From contig NC_092690.1 of the NCBI RefSeq assembly GCF_964275005.1, positions 7,188,336 through 7,252,335 on the forward strand: a DNA stretch of 64,000 nt. The letters are read 5' to 3'. The first letter of the stretch is position 1; the number at the start of each line of letters is the position of its first letter. Of this stretch, positions 13,601 to 28,500 are shown piece after piece. The position numbers and the translations under genes are program-made. A model generated the notes under the pieces. The model saw only the letters and a program-made list of their open reading frames with translations. It ran no database searches and was not told where the DNA came from. Source of the stretch: Diadema setosum. Its lineage: Eukaryota > Echinodermata > Echinoidea > Diadematoida > Diadematidae.

Positions 13601-16600
13601 CATGCACCACAAGACCCAGTAAACGCCAAAGAGTTCCCATACCTCATCTGATGTGCTCCCTTAAGAATATATAAAACGTGGATTCTATTCACTTCAATTC
13701 TTTTCAATTCAATTCACTTCAATTCAATTCAATCCAATGAAAAAAAAAATGCAGTCATGATGAAAATGGCAATTGATACTTCTATCCCCCCCCCCAAAAA
13801 AAAAAGTTATGCTTGTAAATGGACCTTTTGAGTTGCCAGGGACCCCTTTCATGGATCTGTGCACGCTCATAGTAAGATACTGTTATGGAGTTTGAATACT
13901 TGTGACTTTATTTATATGATATAGTAATAAATCATTAGTTTAATGAATAATTACCAAGGAGTTTTATTAATTCTACTTTTACTCCTACTGCTGTAGGGGA
14001 AAAAAGAAGAACAAGAGTGCTACGCGCAGGCTGTCAATGCAACAATCTCATAATTTAAAGAGATATTCTGTACCAAGAAGAAGGCTTTTTTAAGTTTACA
14101 AAAAAAAAACAAACAAACATAATACTGCACATGGTTTTGTTGGAATTACCCATGCGGAAATGTGATCACGCATATGGTATGGTATGGTAATTTATGTCCG
14201 TAAATATAAAAATCAACATTACAAATCATGTGATACAAAAACTCATAAATAATACGGCTGGATAGCCTCACTCAGCGAAGAGGACCATTATGGTCCCGCT
14301 GTTTTACAGGAGGGTCCAGTATAAGTCAAAGTAATACAGTTTCTTCAATTTAACAACAAATCCAAATATATACAATGAGAAGAAAGAAAAACACAAGAAA
14401 GAAAAGAAAAGGAAAAGGGAAGAAATTGAAAAATATACATTTCCCATTAATTTATGTATTAGTAATCTGTCATGTAGTGAGTTATATCAAACATAAGAAG
14501 AGATGTACTCTTGCAGTGATCGCTAGAAAATATCTATACTGGTTGCCTTTTTTACTGACAAAGGGAGTAAATTGAACTCCCCACTACCTCTGTATGAAAC
14601 CATTCTCTTACAATAATTTGTTCTTGGAATATTAAGGTGTAAATTGAAATTAGACCGCAATGAATACAAATTTTCCTTGGGTTCAAATTTATCAGTCAAA
14701 TAAGACGGTGTCATGACATGTAATGCCTTGTAAACTAATTGCAGTAGATGCTGTTTACGTCGAGAGACAAGATAATCCCATTGGAGAGTTTGGTGCACTT
14801 GATGGGTAGACGTGTGAGAATATGGATTTATGTTCAAAATTATCCTTCCAGCTCTATTCTGAAGTTTTTGAATCATATTTACATATCAAACTGACACATT
14901 TCTTTATTCTTTAACCAATATGCGTACATGCAGCAATATCTTCTTACATGTTCCTAGGATATCACTAGCACATAAAGTCTTTAGATATGGACCTGACATA
15001 TGGAATTATTACCGAATTTTTTCAACTTATAAAGCTCCTGGCTCGATCTCTCTGAGATAGAAATAAAAGAAGTGCTATTGTATCAATGTATACCATAAAT
15101 GGAATGTATAATTTCTCATATATTTTGTTATATTTTCTCAAACAATTATTCCATTTATTATAAATTCCCCCTAAATCTAGTAATATAAAGATGATAAACG
15201 ATGTGAAAAGTGAAAAAAAATAAAATATGTAATTACAAAGGAATGACAGTATAGTGGTATTTATCGTCTCGTTCTTACCAAGCAGTTCGGCAGCCGCCTT
15301 TACGATTTTATAAGTGAGGGCGTCGGGATAGAGGTCATAGTTCACAAACTTGTCATCAACTTCTGCCTTCTGTCTAAAGACGAGAGAGGAAGGGAGAGGA
15401 GTGACATTTTCAAATAGATTTAAATGTGTCTTATTTCTTTGCAACAGAAAGTAAAGACAAATACAAAGTATACTAATATATTTCTAAATAATGATTCATT
15501 AAAGTAATTACTTCAATTTATTCATTTGTTATTAATAATTATTTCAATCATAATGATTATTTAAATCATTTAAATCTAAATGAGTTTTTTTTTTTTTTTA
15601 TTTCTTGCAACAGAAAGGTAATACAAATACGAAGTATACATTTCTAAATCATGATTATAATTGTTAACAGTCCGTAAGAAATGCAGATCATAAAGTCTAA
15701 GATGCTGGTTATTGGAACACTGCAAAAATTCGAGTGCTAAATATAAAACACTGACCTGGCACGCCTGGTGTTAAATTTTCTGTGCTCATTTCTGGTGTTT
15801 AATTAATACCTCTTGGTGTCACTTAAAACTATAAAACTTATTCTTAAATAGGTAATTAGCTACTATTCTTGACAAGATAAACAAGAATTTTCCTATAAAG
15901 TACTTGGTTTTTGCAACAACAAAAAAGAGTTGTAAACACATTTACACCACTGTAACACCAATTGGTGTGGTCTCCTATTGAATCGGGCTGGTGTTATTCC
16001 ATTTGACATTAACACCAGCAATATCAAATCAACACCATGTAGTGTCAGTGTTGAATGTACACCAGCACAGAGTCAAAATATCACCAGCTACAGTGTCAAG
16101 TTAACACCACAAAGTGCCAGGTGAACACTTTTCTACACCATCCCGACATACTTTCTACACCTGTAGGTGAGGTCCTCTCTTGACACTTGTAGGTGTTAGA
16201 TTTAACGCCCATGCTGTTAACCCTACACCGATTTTTGCAGTGAATAATGATGATAATAATTATATTTATAGTTTATTTACCATCATAATTTTAATGACAA
16301 CAATACTGCTAGATGGTATAACTACAGTCAACCTCGCCCAGGTCGACCTCATATAAGTTGCTAATCGTGTAAGTCGTAATTCAACTAAGTAGAAGGATTT
16401 TCCGTGTCCCTTCCTTTGGGTCCAACTTAAAAAGCTTTCATTTTACTTCTGACAATGATGATTATGATCATGATAATAATGGGGAGAAAAAAAAAGGAGG
16501 AAAGGGCAGGAGAGAAGATGCGAAGACACTGGTGATGCACAGATAATTAAGTTACTGACAGAATTACATCTATACATCTGCAAAAAAAAAAATCGAGTTT

Positions 16601-19483
16601 AAAACACGCACACACTTTAAATAACAAGGATGGTCGCATGTTTAATCAATCACAATGATATACTAATGGCATGTCAGCCTCGAAAAGCTTCAGTTTCTAT
16701 TGTATTTATTGTTCAGGCCAGCATAACATTAATTCAATTAATTGGTATGCCCTTGAGCATGATAATGCAAACCCGCCTAGCGTGACTAATAGGAGAGAAA
16801 AATGTAATTGAAGTAGATTACAGAAACCGCTTTTAATATCGTGAGTGTAGGTGTAACAGTGCGCATCAGGGAGCATATTCATATTGGATGGTGTGATTCT
16901 TCGACTATTTACGCAAGGTTTACGGCCCTCTGCTATTAAATTCGGATTATTCCGTATGGTGAAGGGAAAGTCCTGTTTTGCACCTAGGATAAAGAAAAGA
17001 AAAGTGGAAATAGTCCTTATTTCCAAGTCACAAAAAACAAACAAAAACAATGAGTTATGATAAAAATGTTAACGGTTTGAATGCTTTCTTATTAGGAAAT
17101 TCCGTTTTCTTTAATTTCTCTTTTTCTTTTTCCTTTTTTTTTTTGCATTCGTATACCACTTCTTTTCCTCTCTCGACAAGTTCATATTTACCGTATTGTG
17201 TCCCAGGCTTCCTCACCGTATTTCTCGAGAATCAAGTCCTTTGCGCAAATGTTGATGATACCATACTGCAAACAAGAAGAAAATCAGTATAATGAATTAT
17301 TCATTAACGGATGGATGAATAAATGCGATATTCAATTCAGTTCATTTCAATTTCATTTAATTTGTTCTTATCTTTAAACTCATCAACATGACTTTTCCAT
17401 TTTTTTTCTTTCACTACTCACCTCTACCACTTAAACTCAACTTTAATATTGTTTTAAACTCCTTCACTTGTAGGTCCTGCATTTCATGCGTATAGTATGT
17501 GCTTTCAATCTTTCCTGCATTAACATGGTATTGCATGACCCTATTGATTGACACATTATATCATCTCAATTAAAAAAAAAAAGATTCTCAATTTTATCTA
17601 AAATTGCACAATATATCATATGTTCAACGTTTTTTATGCATTCCCGTGCTTTAATTTTTGTAATGTGAAATACTCTGCATTTGTTATCTTATGTATAAAA
17701 AGACCACTGACAGATAAATGTCAAACTGGAAGAGCCACCCTGCTTGATAAAAGAAGATTAAATGAAATAATCAGGTTTTGACCGAGGACGTTCTGCCCTT
17801 TTGTCCATCTGGTCCTTCTCTTTTCCCACCCATAAACCATCTCCTTCCTCTCCTTTTTTTTAATCAAACAAAACCGAGTACAGGGCAAGAATAGATTGAA
17901 ATGATTATGTGAACGATGACTTTTCTATTGACGATGAACTGTCGGCTGTTTCCTAGAATAACGCTTTATTGAATTGCCACCTTTGCCTCGGTGATTTGAC
18001 ATTTTATGTAGATCGATTTCGATCGATTTTAAGTGAATGGTATTCCTCTGCTGGCCTCTTCGATGTACGCTTGTCTTTCCGGCATGAAAAAAGAAGAATA
18101 AAGAAAGAAAAGTGTCCAGCAACCTACTGATGCATGACTGGCAAAATTCCAAAACGTTCCGTACCTCTGGTATATCTTATGAATGCATTTACACTGCCTG
18201 TCGATACACTGCCTCACGGTTTTGCACATAACTATTTATTGGTTCATTTGAATTGTAATATGATTAAGCTCTCAGCTTTTCAACATTGGAGTTCCGTACA
18301 TCTACGTGTAATACTTCATCTTGAATTATTCCCAATCATTAAAACACTTGTTCTTTTTTTCTTTTCTTTCATTCAGTCCTTATTTCTCTTCTTTTCATTT
18401 TACACGGAAACACATAGATACATTATATATAATAATGAAATTTAGTTTTTGAAACAAAAAAAAAAGTCCAAAGTTAATACCACAATATACACTAGACGAA
18501 ATTCGATTGTAAAGACTGAATAGACTGATGACAATATGTACAGGCAGAATCTATCTAATCTGAGATTGGAGAGTATACTTTGAGTTTGAAGTGTTATTTC
18601 TTTACTAACTTGCCTGTATTTATTGCAGATAACTGCACGGTGTCATAAAATTTTGAGAAAAATGCTGTACTATTTCATATGATAATAGCTATTTCATTTC
18701 ATAAGTATAGAAAAGATCTTCTGGTTTCTTTTTTTCCCTCCTTTTAAAACTTATAATTTTCTAGTCAGAGGTGAAAATTTGGAAAATGCCAGCATATATA
18801 ATATGATAATAGCCATTACATTTCATAAGTACGGAAAAGGTCTTCGGGTTTCTTTTTTTTTTCCTCCTTTTAAAACTATTAATTTTCTAGGCAGAGGTGA
18901 AAATTTGGAAAGTGTCAGCATATATGATATGATAATAGCTATTACACTTTATAAGTAAGGAAAAGATCTTCGGGGGGTTTTTTCCCACCTTTTTTTTTTA
19001 ATTATTAATTTTCTAGTCAGAGCTGAAAATTTGAAAAATGCCAGTGACTCTTGGCGTCCCATACAAAACTACAGCCTTTGTCCATGGTTTATCATGGTTG
19101 CAATTGTACCACCTTCTTGAATTCGGGCCCTTATGAAATATGAAAGAGCATATAATTCCAAGACGAGTTCAAAGTTTATTCAATGAAAATTAGTACCTGA
19201 AATGGCTGAGATATCAAAGACAAAGCTATCCTAATAAAAGATGTAACCCACCTGTTACTAGGATCTCTTTTTTTTACTTTGTTTTTGTATATCTGAGCCA
19301 TCAAGACCAATTTTCATCAAATAAACATGGAATTCCTCTTAGAATTTTATGCTGTGTAACATGTCATTATTAGTGGTTTCTAATTATCTCGCAAAAAGTT
19401 AAACGGTAAATGCTCACTGTACCAATACTATACCATCAATGTAATGTATGACCTTTAAGTTAAAATGGATAGAAAGACAGCCA

Positions 19484-19522
<39 letters not shown>

Positions 19523-22500
19523 GGGAGAGAGAGAGAGAGATTACAGATATGGCTGATTTTGTAGTTGCGAGCCAATTCAAGTTCGGTGACTATAATGCTT
19601 TGGTTAGTTTTGTTAGTTCAGCAATTGTTATTGTGTATGATTACTCTGCAAACTACTATCACTGCATTTAGAAGTCCCCTCCATTTGCAATGCTTTTTTA
19701 TCGGGGTGGTTGTCATAAAAGTCACAACAAACATTGCATTCCAATTCACAGCAATGTCCTTGATTACAATCATGCATTGATCGTGTTGATTGTGTGTGAT
19801 TATGTGCATTCAAATGTGTTATTGCAATTGCATTTGGGGGAGGGTGTTTTGTTTGCTTGGCAGATGAAGAGGAAGGCATAGAGGTTTCGTGGATTAAAGT
19901 ACAACATGAGGTCAATCCTGAAAAAAGTGATCGCATCTAGAATTACGGGGTCCTGACAGACAGGACGTAAACTTGGTTAGTCCCACATGATGCAAACAGT
20001 GTCATTCCTTTATGATGGGCAAATCAACCGTTGGTACAAAATCTCTCGTAATCATATTCCCGCTCTTTTTTTTTTCCCTCAAAATATCGATATTAGTGAG
20101 GAAAGGTCTCTGATTCGACCCTGACAATCATCGTCTAAAGATGTTTCATTCACTCTGTACTGTCATATAAAGACTAAACTGGCTAGATCCATGTTTTTGC
20201 ATCAATGGAGAATGATACTGGTTTTCAATTGTAATTTGGGGACCCTTTATTCACGGCATGTGAGGCACTGAAATTCTCGCTGTCACACAGTACAACAGGC
20301 ACATGGAAAATCTGTGGTACGCGTTATTCCTTAACTCAATCACTTCTCCACCACATATCTTTGTATTTATCGATCCAAACTGAAAATCAATGATCAGAAG
20401 AGACATTGCACTTTGTTCTAGAACGTTCCTTGACTTAATTTATTTATTCGACATCGGGGTTCAAATATTGTATTATGAGTGCATTTATTCTACATAATGT
20501 GCAAAGCCGAATCACCTATTGAATTATTTGTCTGTTAATTTAATATAAAAGTAAGGTATTTGAGATTATTTTCATTTTTAAGAAGTCAATAACGAAAGTG
20601 TACTTGACCTCTTGGGTAAGATAAGCTGAAAATTCTCTACGCAGGAATTATTTTCACGTTAACTCAATATAAATTCGTGTGATTGACAGGTAAAAGTATG
20701 TCAACATGTCTTGTATTTACCAAGTTTCTATGAATTGCTTTAAAAGAATTTTGTCTAGCCGAGAAGGAGAAATAACAACAACGTGTTCACTAACAGACAA
20801 AGAAAGTGACCTCGCAGGGAAAAGTGTTTAAGGAAGAATAGCACAAGAAAATACATTAGACAAAGTCAATAATCCTCCATCCTTGCTCTCAAATTCGCTT
20901 GTATCACATTGAAATAAATCGCGACGGCAATGCAAATGGAAGCTCGGTCACGTATCGAGGGATATTTAAACCAGCACAAACGAGATTTCGTGTGTGAAGG
21001 ATGAAAACTTTACGCCGGCGTACTGACAAAATGACTGAGCGACAGGCTCATGCTCGTAATATCCTGAAATTGTATATAGTCAATGGCACGGCCACCTTGG
21101 TAACCACCGGAGCGATTTTAAAGCGTTAAAGCGATATTGTGTGTTATTACATTCAAGGCGAGGGAACATTAGTCACTGTTAGATTGAGACAATATTCATG
21201 CATTATAATCTATCTCTCTATCCTTTTCTATCTATCCTCTATCCTCTATCTTTCTATCTATCCTCTATCCTCTATCCTCTATCTTTCTATCTATCCTCTA
21301 TCCTCTATCTTTCTATTTTTCCTCTATCCTCTCCTCCCTATGTATCCTTGTATGATCAACGTAGGTGAATGAGTTCGTCAAGGCATCCCTTTTCAGTGTT
21401 CTTGTCTCTCGTGTTACCATGGTCACGGTTCTGTTATTGTATTTCTTTTCTAAATGCTTGTAATGAAGAATGCAGAGGTCGTTTCGACCATTAATACGAA
21501 TAGTATAAGAATTTCTCACGTAATATTATGATAAATGTATCTTTGTATATTCATAGAGTATTAAACAACAGAACAAACATCAATCATCGGCACTCCGAAA
21601 TATTCCTTTACTTTGGAATTCAACAGGTATGGCTTACAGATCAACGTTTGCACGTTGACCACAGTCAAATTTTCTTATTTTTTCTTTATTTCTTTATTTC
21701 TTTCCAGCTCATGCATCTTCTTTGGGAATTTACCGTATGGGGAACGGTAAAGTTATATTAAAAAAAAAAGTATTGTGATCGATAAAAGGGCGTAGGAACA
21801 AGTCCATTTGCTGCAGTAACTCTGATTAGATGAAAGGAAATTAAAAAAAAAATCATCATACGCATTGAGAGAACCAAAATTAAGAGTGCGCCGATATATG
21901 AGCCTTGAAACACCCATTCAGTTCAAACAATAGATTGCCCGTCAGGTGCTACTGCACGTGGAAATTATACAAAATTTTACTATGAGACAATTGCAGAGAA
22001 GCGCAAAGATACTGAGGCGGAAATCACTGTATAGGGGATGGTTCAAGCGTATATAGTTCTCAATTTCTATTTTTTTTTTCTTTTGCGCTGATTCAAATGC
22101 AGAAACTGATCTTCGAAGACCAAGCATTGCAATGAGGAGGAAATTGTGGGAAGTGAAGCAGAATGGCACCCTTTTTAATACTGTATCGTCATTACACCGA
22201 CAAGAAATTATTTAAGCAGTAAGTTGATACCTTCTGCACACATACATAGTAAAGCACGTATACGGTAGACAATGGTATGAAAATATGAGTAAATACGATC
22301 CGGTGCCGATGGCGATGCATGAAGTAATGTGAATAATGTGATGCTAAAATGTGAGCTGTTGTTCATGCACACAATATTATTATGTGGCTTTAAGTTAGAC
22401 TTGAGATGCACATGATGATAAAATGTGCAAAGTGATCTCGGTGGGAAAAAAAAAAAAAATGAGTTTGTCAAATATCAGCCAGAGATTCCATTAATGTTGT

Positions 22501-25500
22501 CGCATACTCTCCTAAGGGCAGAATATTTTCTCGAAAGCATCCAGGTTGATTGGGTAGCAACGCGGAATAAAATGAGGGCACGCAATCTATATAGACATGC
22601 GTTAGTCTCAAAGTGACTATGCTTAAGTGTAATGAATGGGGATCTTGCTGTAAAATAATGTTACACAAAATTTCTAGCCACGCCGGGTTTGAAATGCTAC
22701 CATGAACCCAATACATCTTCCTTACTGGGCCATATGTTATGGTTCCGAGAATGGTATAAAATTATGATTACTATTTTTCGTCGTGTTCGTCTCTTTTTGT
22801 GGATAGTCTCTGCGATCAAAATCGTTGATCAGTATCCTCAAACGGCTACCGGAATGTAATAATCAAAATTATGCTTGACATTCACTGGATGATCGGCTAA
22901 GTTTGTATGACTTTAATCGAACCAGGTTTGTTTAAAGGGAACGCAAACCCAAAGAGCAATGTCGGTTGAGTGAAAGCAGTAACATTAGTAGAACACATCA
23001 GTGAAAGTTTTAGGAAAATCGGGCAATCGATGCAAAAGTTATGAATTTTTAAAGTTTTGGTGTTGGAACTGTTGGGTAAGGAGACTACTAGAGGTTATGA
23101 CGTATGAGTAGACTACAATATTAGGAAAATATAAAGGAAATCCAATAAAAATTCATTTTTCATGAAAATTACACATTCCATCAACTTGATACTGATATAG
23201 GGGTAGCAATTGTTCCCCTTGCTTTCTGAAAGTCAAGTACTCTTTCATTTTTGTAGAAAAGTAAATTTTTGTGGAATTCTTTTTATATTTTCTTTATATT
23301 TTTGTCCACTCGAACGTCATAACCTCTAGTAGTCTCCTCATCCAGCGGTTCCAACATCAAAACTTTAAAACAATCATAACTTTTACATCGATTGTCCGAT
23401 TTTCCTCAATCTTTTGCTGATGTTTTTTTTTTTTCAAATGTTAATGCTTTTTGCTCAATCCACATTGCTCTTTTGGTTTGCGTTCCCTTTAATATAAATG
23501 TGAAATGTTAAATCAATCAAAATGTGAGCAACGTTAAGCGTACAATTCAATTCGATTCAGTTTCCATTCAAATTTCATTTCATTTTTTTTTTAAAGCATA
23601 GAGTTCTAGACATTTCCTTTCTTTGGTAACAGAAAATAAAGTTTCGTAAGCAAACCGAAATAACCTGAGAAAAGCATCACTATTGTGGAACCTTGTTGTA
23701 ATCATACGTTCTCATGAAAATTGAAGAAATGAAATGAAATAATAGCATGCAATACTGTCCATGTCCAAAACAATGAGACCCAAACACTTTATTTGTCAGT
23801 GCACCCTTTGTATAATAATTTATGATGTTCGTGCTTATGATAATAATATGACAATCGTATATCCTTATAGTTTTTATAATAATAATAATAATTGACAGTG
23901 CTTACATAGAGTATAACACAAATTGATAATGTCCCTATGCGCTTTATTATTATAATCTTCAATCAAGAGCAAGATAATCTGAAAAGAGAAAATATTACAG
24001 TCGTGTTTGTATGGTGTACTTTGCGGGAAGACATGGAATAAAGTAAGACGACAAATCCTTTCGAATATAGTATGTTTAAGAAAAGTAACGTTCACAGACA
24101 AAGTCGCGATTTCTGCGCAGGAAGGTCGGAAATAGAAAATAATTTTACTTAGAACGCGAATCAGAGCGATATCACCGAAAGAAACCGTGGTTTTCAGTTA
24201 GGCACATCATCTTTCTCCTGAATCACTGTATCTTACTGAGAAAAGATGAAAAAACATAATAATAGTCACATGCATGTCCCAAAACTATAGTCATAAAAGT
24301 CGCATCATCACCTTCCGGTTGACAGGCCTTCATTACAAGGTGAAATTGTATTGATTTCCCATAACTATGCATATGAAACTAGTGTTTTCATAAAAACTCA
24401 TAATCTCTCCTCCTTTACAGTGAAGAACGGAACATAGAAGACCCAGTAAGCAAGCAAGTTTCTTGCAATTTTGATGCTATTAATGCAACATAACTCACGA
24501 GAGAAGTATTCATTATTTCGTATCATGCCACGTGCTCAAGCTTTTGCTTATAGTGGCAGTCCTTCTTCCGCATAATTTCTCAGATAATTATTTGGAAAAT
24601 TGGTAATACGATTTATAATTTGTTAATGAAATTAATTTACACATCGATTTTCCTTCTTTGAATCATGTACTTGTAATCTGCTTACTGATATTCCATGTGA
24701 TATTACGAAAAATAATTTTGATTTATGTATGAAATTGTGTTGGAAGAAAAATAAATCAAACAAACAAACAAACAAAATTAGTTGATTAGGAAGACATTAG
24801 CCGAGGAAGGGGGTGGATGGGGTTTGGATTTATTGCCTTCCCCCCCCCCCCAAAAAAAAAAAAAACACGAAAAATTTCTGGACGAAATACAAGAAATACA
24901 AAACATAATTATGACCTCCACTCCGATATTCTTCCCAAAGGGGGAGGGGGGGGGGGGGAGTGGCTCTCCATGGTGTATTTATACATCCATGACGGCAATA
25001 TCGCTACTCATTGGCCACGAGTGTGGGGGGAAATTGTGCCACTACTAACCTTACTAGTGATAGTATGATCTATTAGCATGATTAGTATTCTATCAATACC
25101 GCAGCTCTTTTGCTTTTCTTTTCTTTTCTTTTTTGAATAGGGTGGTACAAAGGGCATTCAACAGATTCAAGTAGATTGATTAATTAACAAAACAATCAAT
25201 TACATAACAATACCTTCCCTGCCCTCCAAGCGAGGAGTTTAATGCAGGATTATTGAAGGCATTTATAAACACGTTCGAAATTTTCGCAAGGATATACATG
25301 TAATATGGAGGACTTGCCCTAGGTCGGGTTCGTACGTGTGACGAATGAAGATTCAGTTTCCTCAAGATTCTGTTTCAAAGGATAACAGCATGGCCTGGTA
25401 AAAGCTTTTCAGACCCGGAAACGTTGTTTTGTAGACGAGGGTGCCCCCCCCCCCCCCCCCCATCACCTTGTCACCTTGGCAACCTTGGGCAATGTCCTTT

Positions 25501-28500
25501 TTTAGCCTAATAAGCATAACCATCTAATCAGCATGATTATGTACCATTGCTATGTAATTTGTTGCTGATTTTGATTCAAGAAGACTACAAACATAAATGA
25601 TACGATTTTCAAGGGTCCATATGACGAAGAATCCTTTTCATTGGATCATTGGATCATATTCAGTTTCTGTTTCCAGTATATAGTGCAGTTGTCTTGGATA
25701 TCATAATTAGCATAATGGGCCAATTTGAATACAATACTCTAGTAGACAGTACCAATCTGTACCGTATTCGTGATATGGAAAAATTGAAGGAATGGTATAG
25801 TTGTGGTTGAGACTGAACTTCAGGTTTCTAACACTTTTTTTGGTGAGATAACGAGAAATCTATTATGAAATGTGAAAGAGCATGTAATTCCAAAAAAAAA
25901 AATAAAGATCAACGTTTCTTTGATGAACATTGATATTGAAATGACTGAAATATAAAGTAACTTTGACAACGGGCTACAGGCCCTATTGGCTTTTTGTGTG
26001 TACACCAGTTTCCATTTACCTTTTGCCTATTGTAATCTGTAATAATCTAAGACTGTAATCTTGATGTCGTTGTTGTTGTTTTTGTTGTAATTGTTGTTTT
26101 GCTTTAATATGTGATTGTTTGTAAGTTTTATCTTGTAACACTGGCTGTTTAATGTTGTCTTTTGTAATTTGAAATAGAAATAAACGAATTGAATTGAATT
26201 AAATTGAATTGAATTGAATTGAATTGAATTGAATTGAATTGAATTGAATTGAATTGAAAAATAGAGCAATCAAAAAAAAAGGTAGGACCCACCTTTCGTT
26301 ACGATCTCTTTGTTTTATTTTGTTTTTGGATGTCTTCAGACAATTAATGATATCAAATTGTTTACGTAACAGAAATAAAGAAAACAGCTGTATGATTTTA
26401 ATAGTTTATATTCAATTAGTATCCATGTGCATCATTTTGAAACCTCTTAATCTACTTGCATTGTGACATAATGATTTTCCATTTTTCAAACCTTTGCATA
26501 TTTCTTTATGATTCTTTTCCCTAGTTCTTATTCTAATTTCTTCTTCTTTTTTTTAAATGTATATACTTTTCATGCTACACGTTTGTCATTACATTTTATT
26601 CATTGTAAATCTGTTTGGGAACACACGCTTTGTATAAATGTTCACGGCCTTGCTGAAAACCAGCTAATAGCTGAAAGCAGGCTTTTATCCGTGGTGAAAT
26701 AAAGTCAATCACTCACTCAATCAATCAATCAATCAATCAATGTCTCAGCCATTCATAAACCGATTTCTATCAATTATACTTTGAATTCCTGTTAGAATAG
26801 TATGCTCCGTACTATTTCATATGTGGTTTATCTCCACCAATACTATACCCTCCCTTTAAGTACAAGGAATGATGCTTATCGTGCTGTCATGAAGTTGTTG
26901 GTTCGAGTCCAACCCAAGTATGTATGCCCATATCTTTTTTTTTCTTCTTATCGTGGGTACTACTAAAACACTGAATAATGAGTGATCAGTTAAGTCCATG
27001 AAAGTCAATTCCTGCAACAAAACATCGCGACGCATGTATCATTAATTTAAATTTATAAAAGGTGAGACAAAAGTTTATTGATCTCTCTTTGAATTGAATT
27101 GAATTGAATTGAATTGAATTGAATTGAATTGAATTGAATTGAATTGAATTTATACGTAGTTATCGTGGGATTGTATCGTACCCATATATGCTTCTCTAAA
27201 TAGGAGAAATGACAGATGATAATTGATATCCAACAGGCTAGATACGCAATGATAATTGGGTCCATTTATTGCGTATCACATAAATGCCAATTATCTCATA
27301 TGCTAATTGTTGCTATAGTCAATTACGTAAAATAAAAAAAAAATGTCCAAGGTTGCCCGAGTGATAACAAAGCTATGCCCATAAAGAACACAATTTAAAA
27401 AGAAACGCTGTTACAATATTTACAAATGCACGCACACGTACACATTACACAGTACACGACACATTGAGCCTCGTGGTGTAACGTCGAACTCGTGCGTCGT
27501 TTTTACCCAGTGTCGAACTCGTGGGCTTTTTTTGCCTATATAGTATGTCGGACTCATAAGCGTTATTTGTCTGGTGTCAAACTCATGGGCTGTATGATTC
27601 GGTTACAGCTCGTTATTCCGAAGGTTCGTTATTCCGAAGGCTCTTTATTCCTAAGATTCGTTACTCCGAAGGTTCATTGTTCCGAATTTCATTTTCGGAT
27701 TAACCAATCTTCGGAATAACGAACCTTCGGAATAACGCCACAAATTTTCGGATTAACGAACCCTTTTTCATTTTCGGATTAACGAACCTCTAGGTATAGG
27801 GAATTTGCGTGTTTCGGATTAACGACCCTTCGGAATAACGAACCTTCGGAATAGCGAACCTTCGGAATAACGAACAGCACCGGTATGAATCATGGACCTC
27901 TGTTTTATCAATGTCGAACTCGTGGGCAGTATGACTCTTAGGCGTCGGTCTCGTGGGATGACCCAACCACCAATACACGACTAATCACCGTCAAACCAAA
28001 AGATTATCTGCAAAAGGGACAAGTCAAACCCTGAATTTTCAGTTTACGAATCTACATCAGCATCCTCTGTACCACTTGTAGACAGCTCTCCAGCATGTCT
28101 CATCCAGCAAACCCAGGATCCTTTATCACTATATTTTCATACTACACTCAAATTCATCAAGAAAGGGTGATCACTAGGCACATTACACTAATTGAGGAAA
28201 ACAAATCTGGCACACAGGAAAACATACTTAAATAGAAATTTTGTCCAAGGCCGTGGACTGCGTGGATCACACACGAGCCATTTGTAAAGTCCTTAAAGGT
28301 TCTCTGACATACAAATGCATGTTGATTTGTGTTGATTTACGATGCCCTCAACATCAATTTTGCGGTGAAACGAATATCTAGGAACAATCCATATGTTTTT
28401 TAAAAAAAATTTCTTATATCTTTCTTCAGATTACTCGGACACTCTCACGAAAAAAAAAAAAAAAAAATCCTTCCAAGCCAATATTCCTGCATGTTGTGAC

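Larger units (their letters stand above)
25785..26865. mobile_element. TTAA foldback copy split by two LINE 3' ends
   Basis: Pieces at about 25790-25970, 26264-26345 and 26742-26865 align in order with the intact copy at 54849-55235. Between them lie a stretch ending in a GAATT array (to 26262) and one ending in an AATC array (to 26740). Both look like non-LTR 3' ends inserted into the older element. Confidence 0.65.

Noticed and set aside
21409..21422. GTTACCATGGTCAC as a further X-box, and ATG|GTAACA on the minus strand as the cyclase first exon
   Set aside because: The second half-site departs from RGYAAC. As a first exon it has a weaker donor and no promoter-like context compared with 30800.
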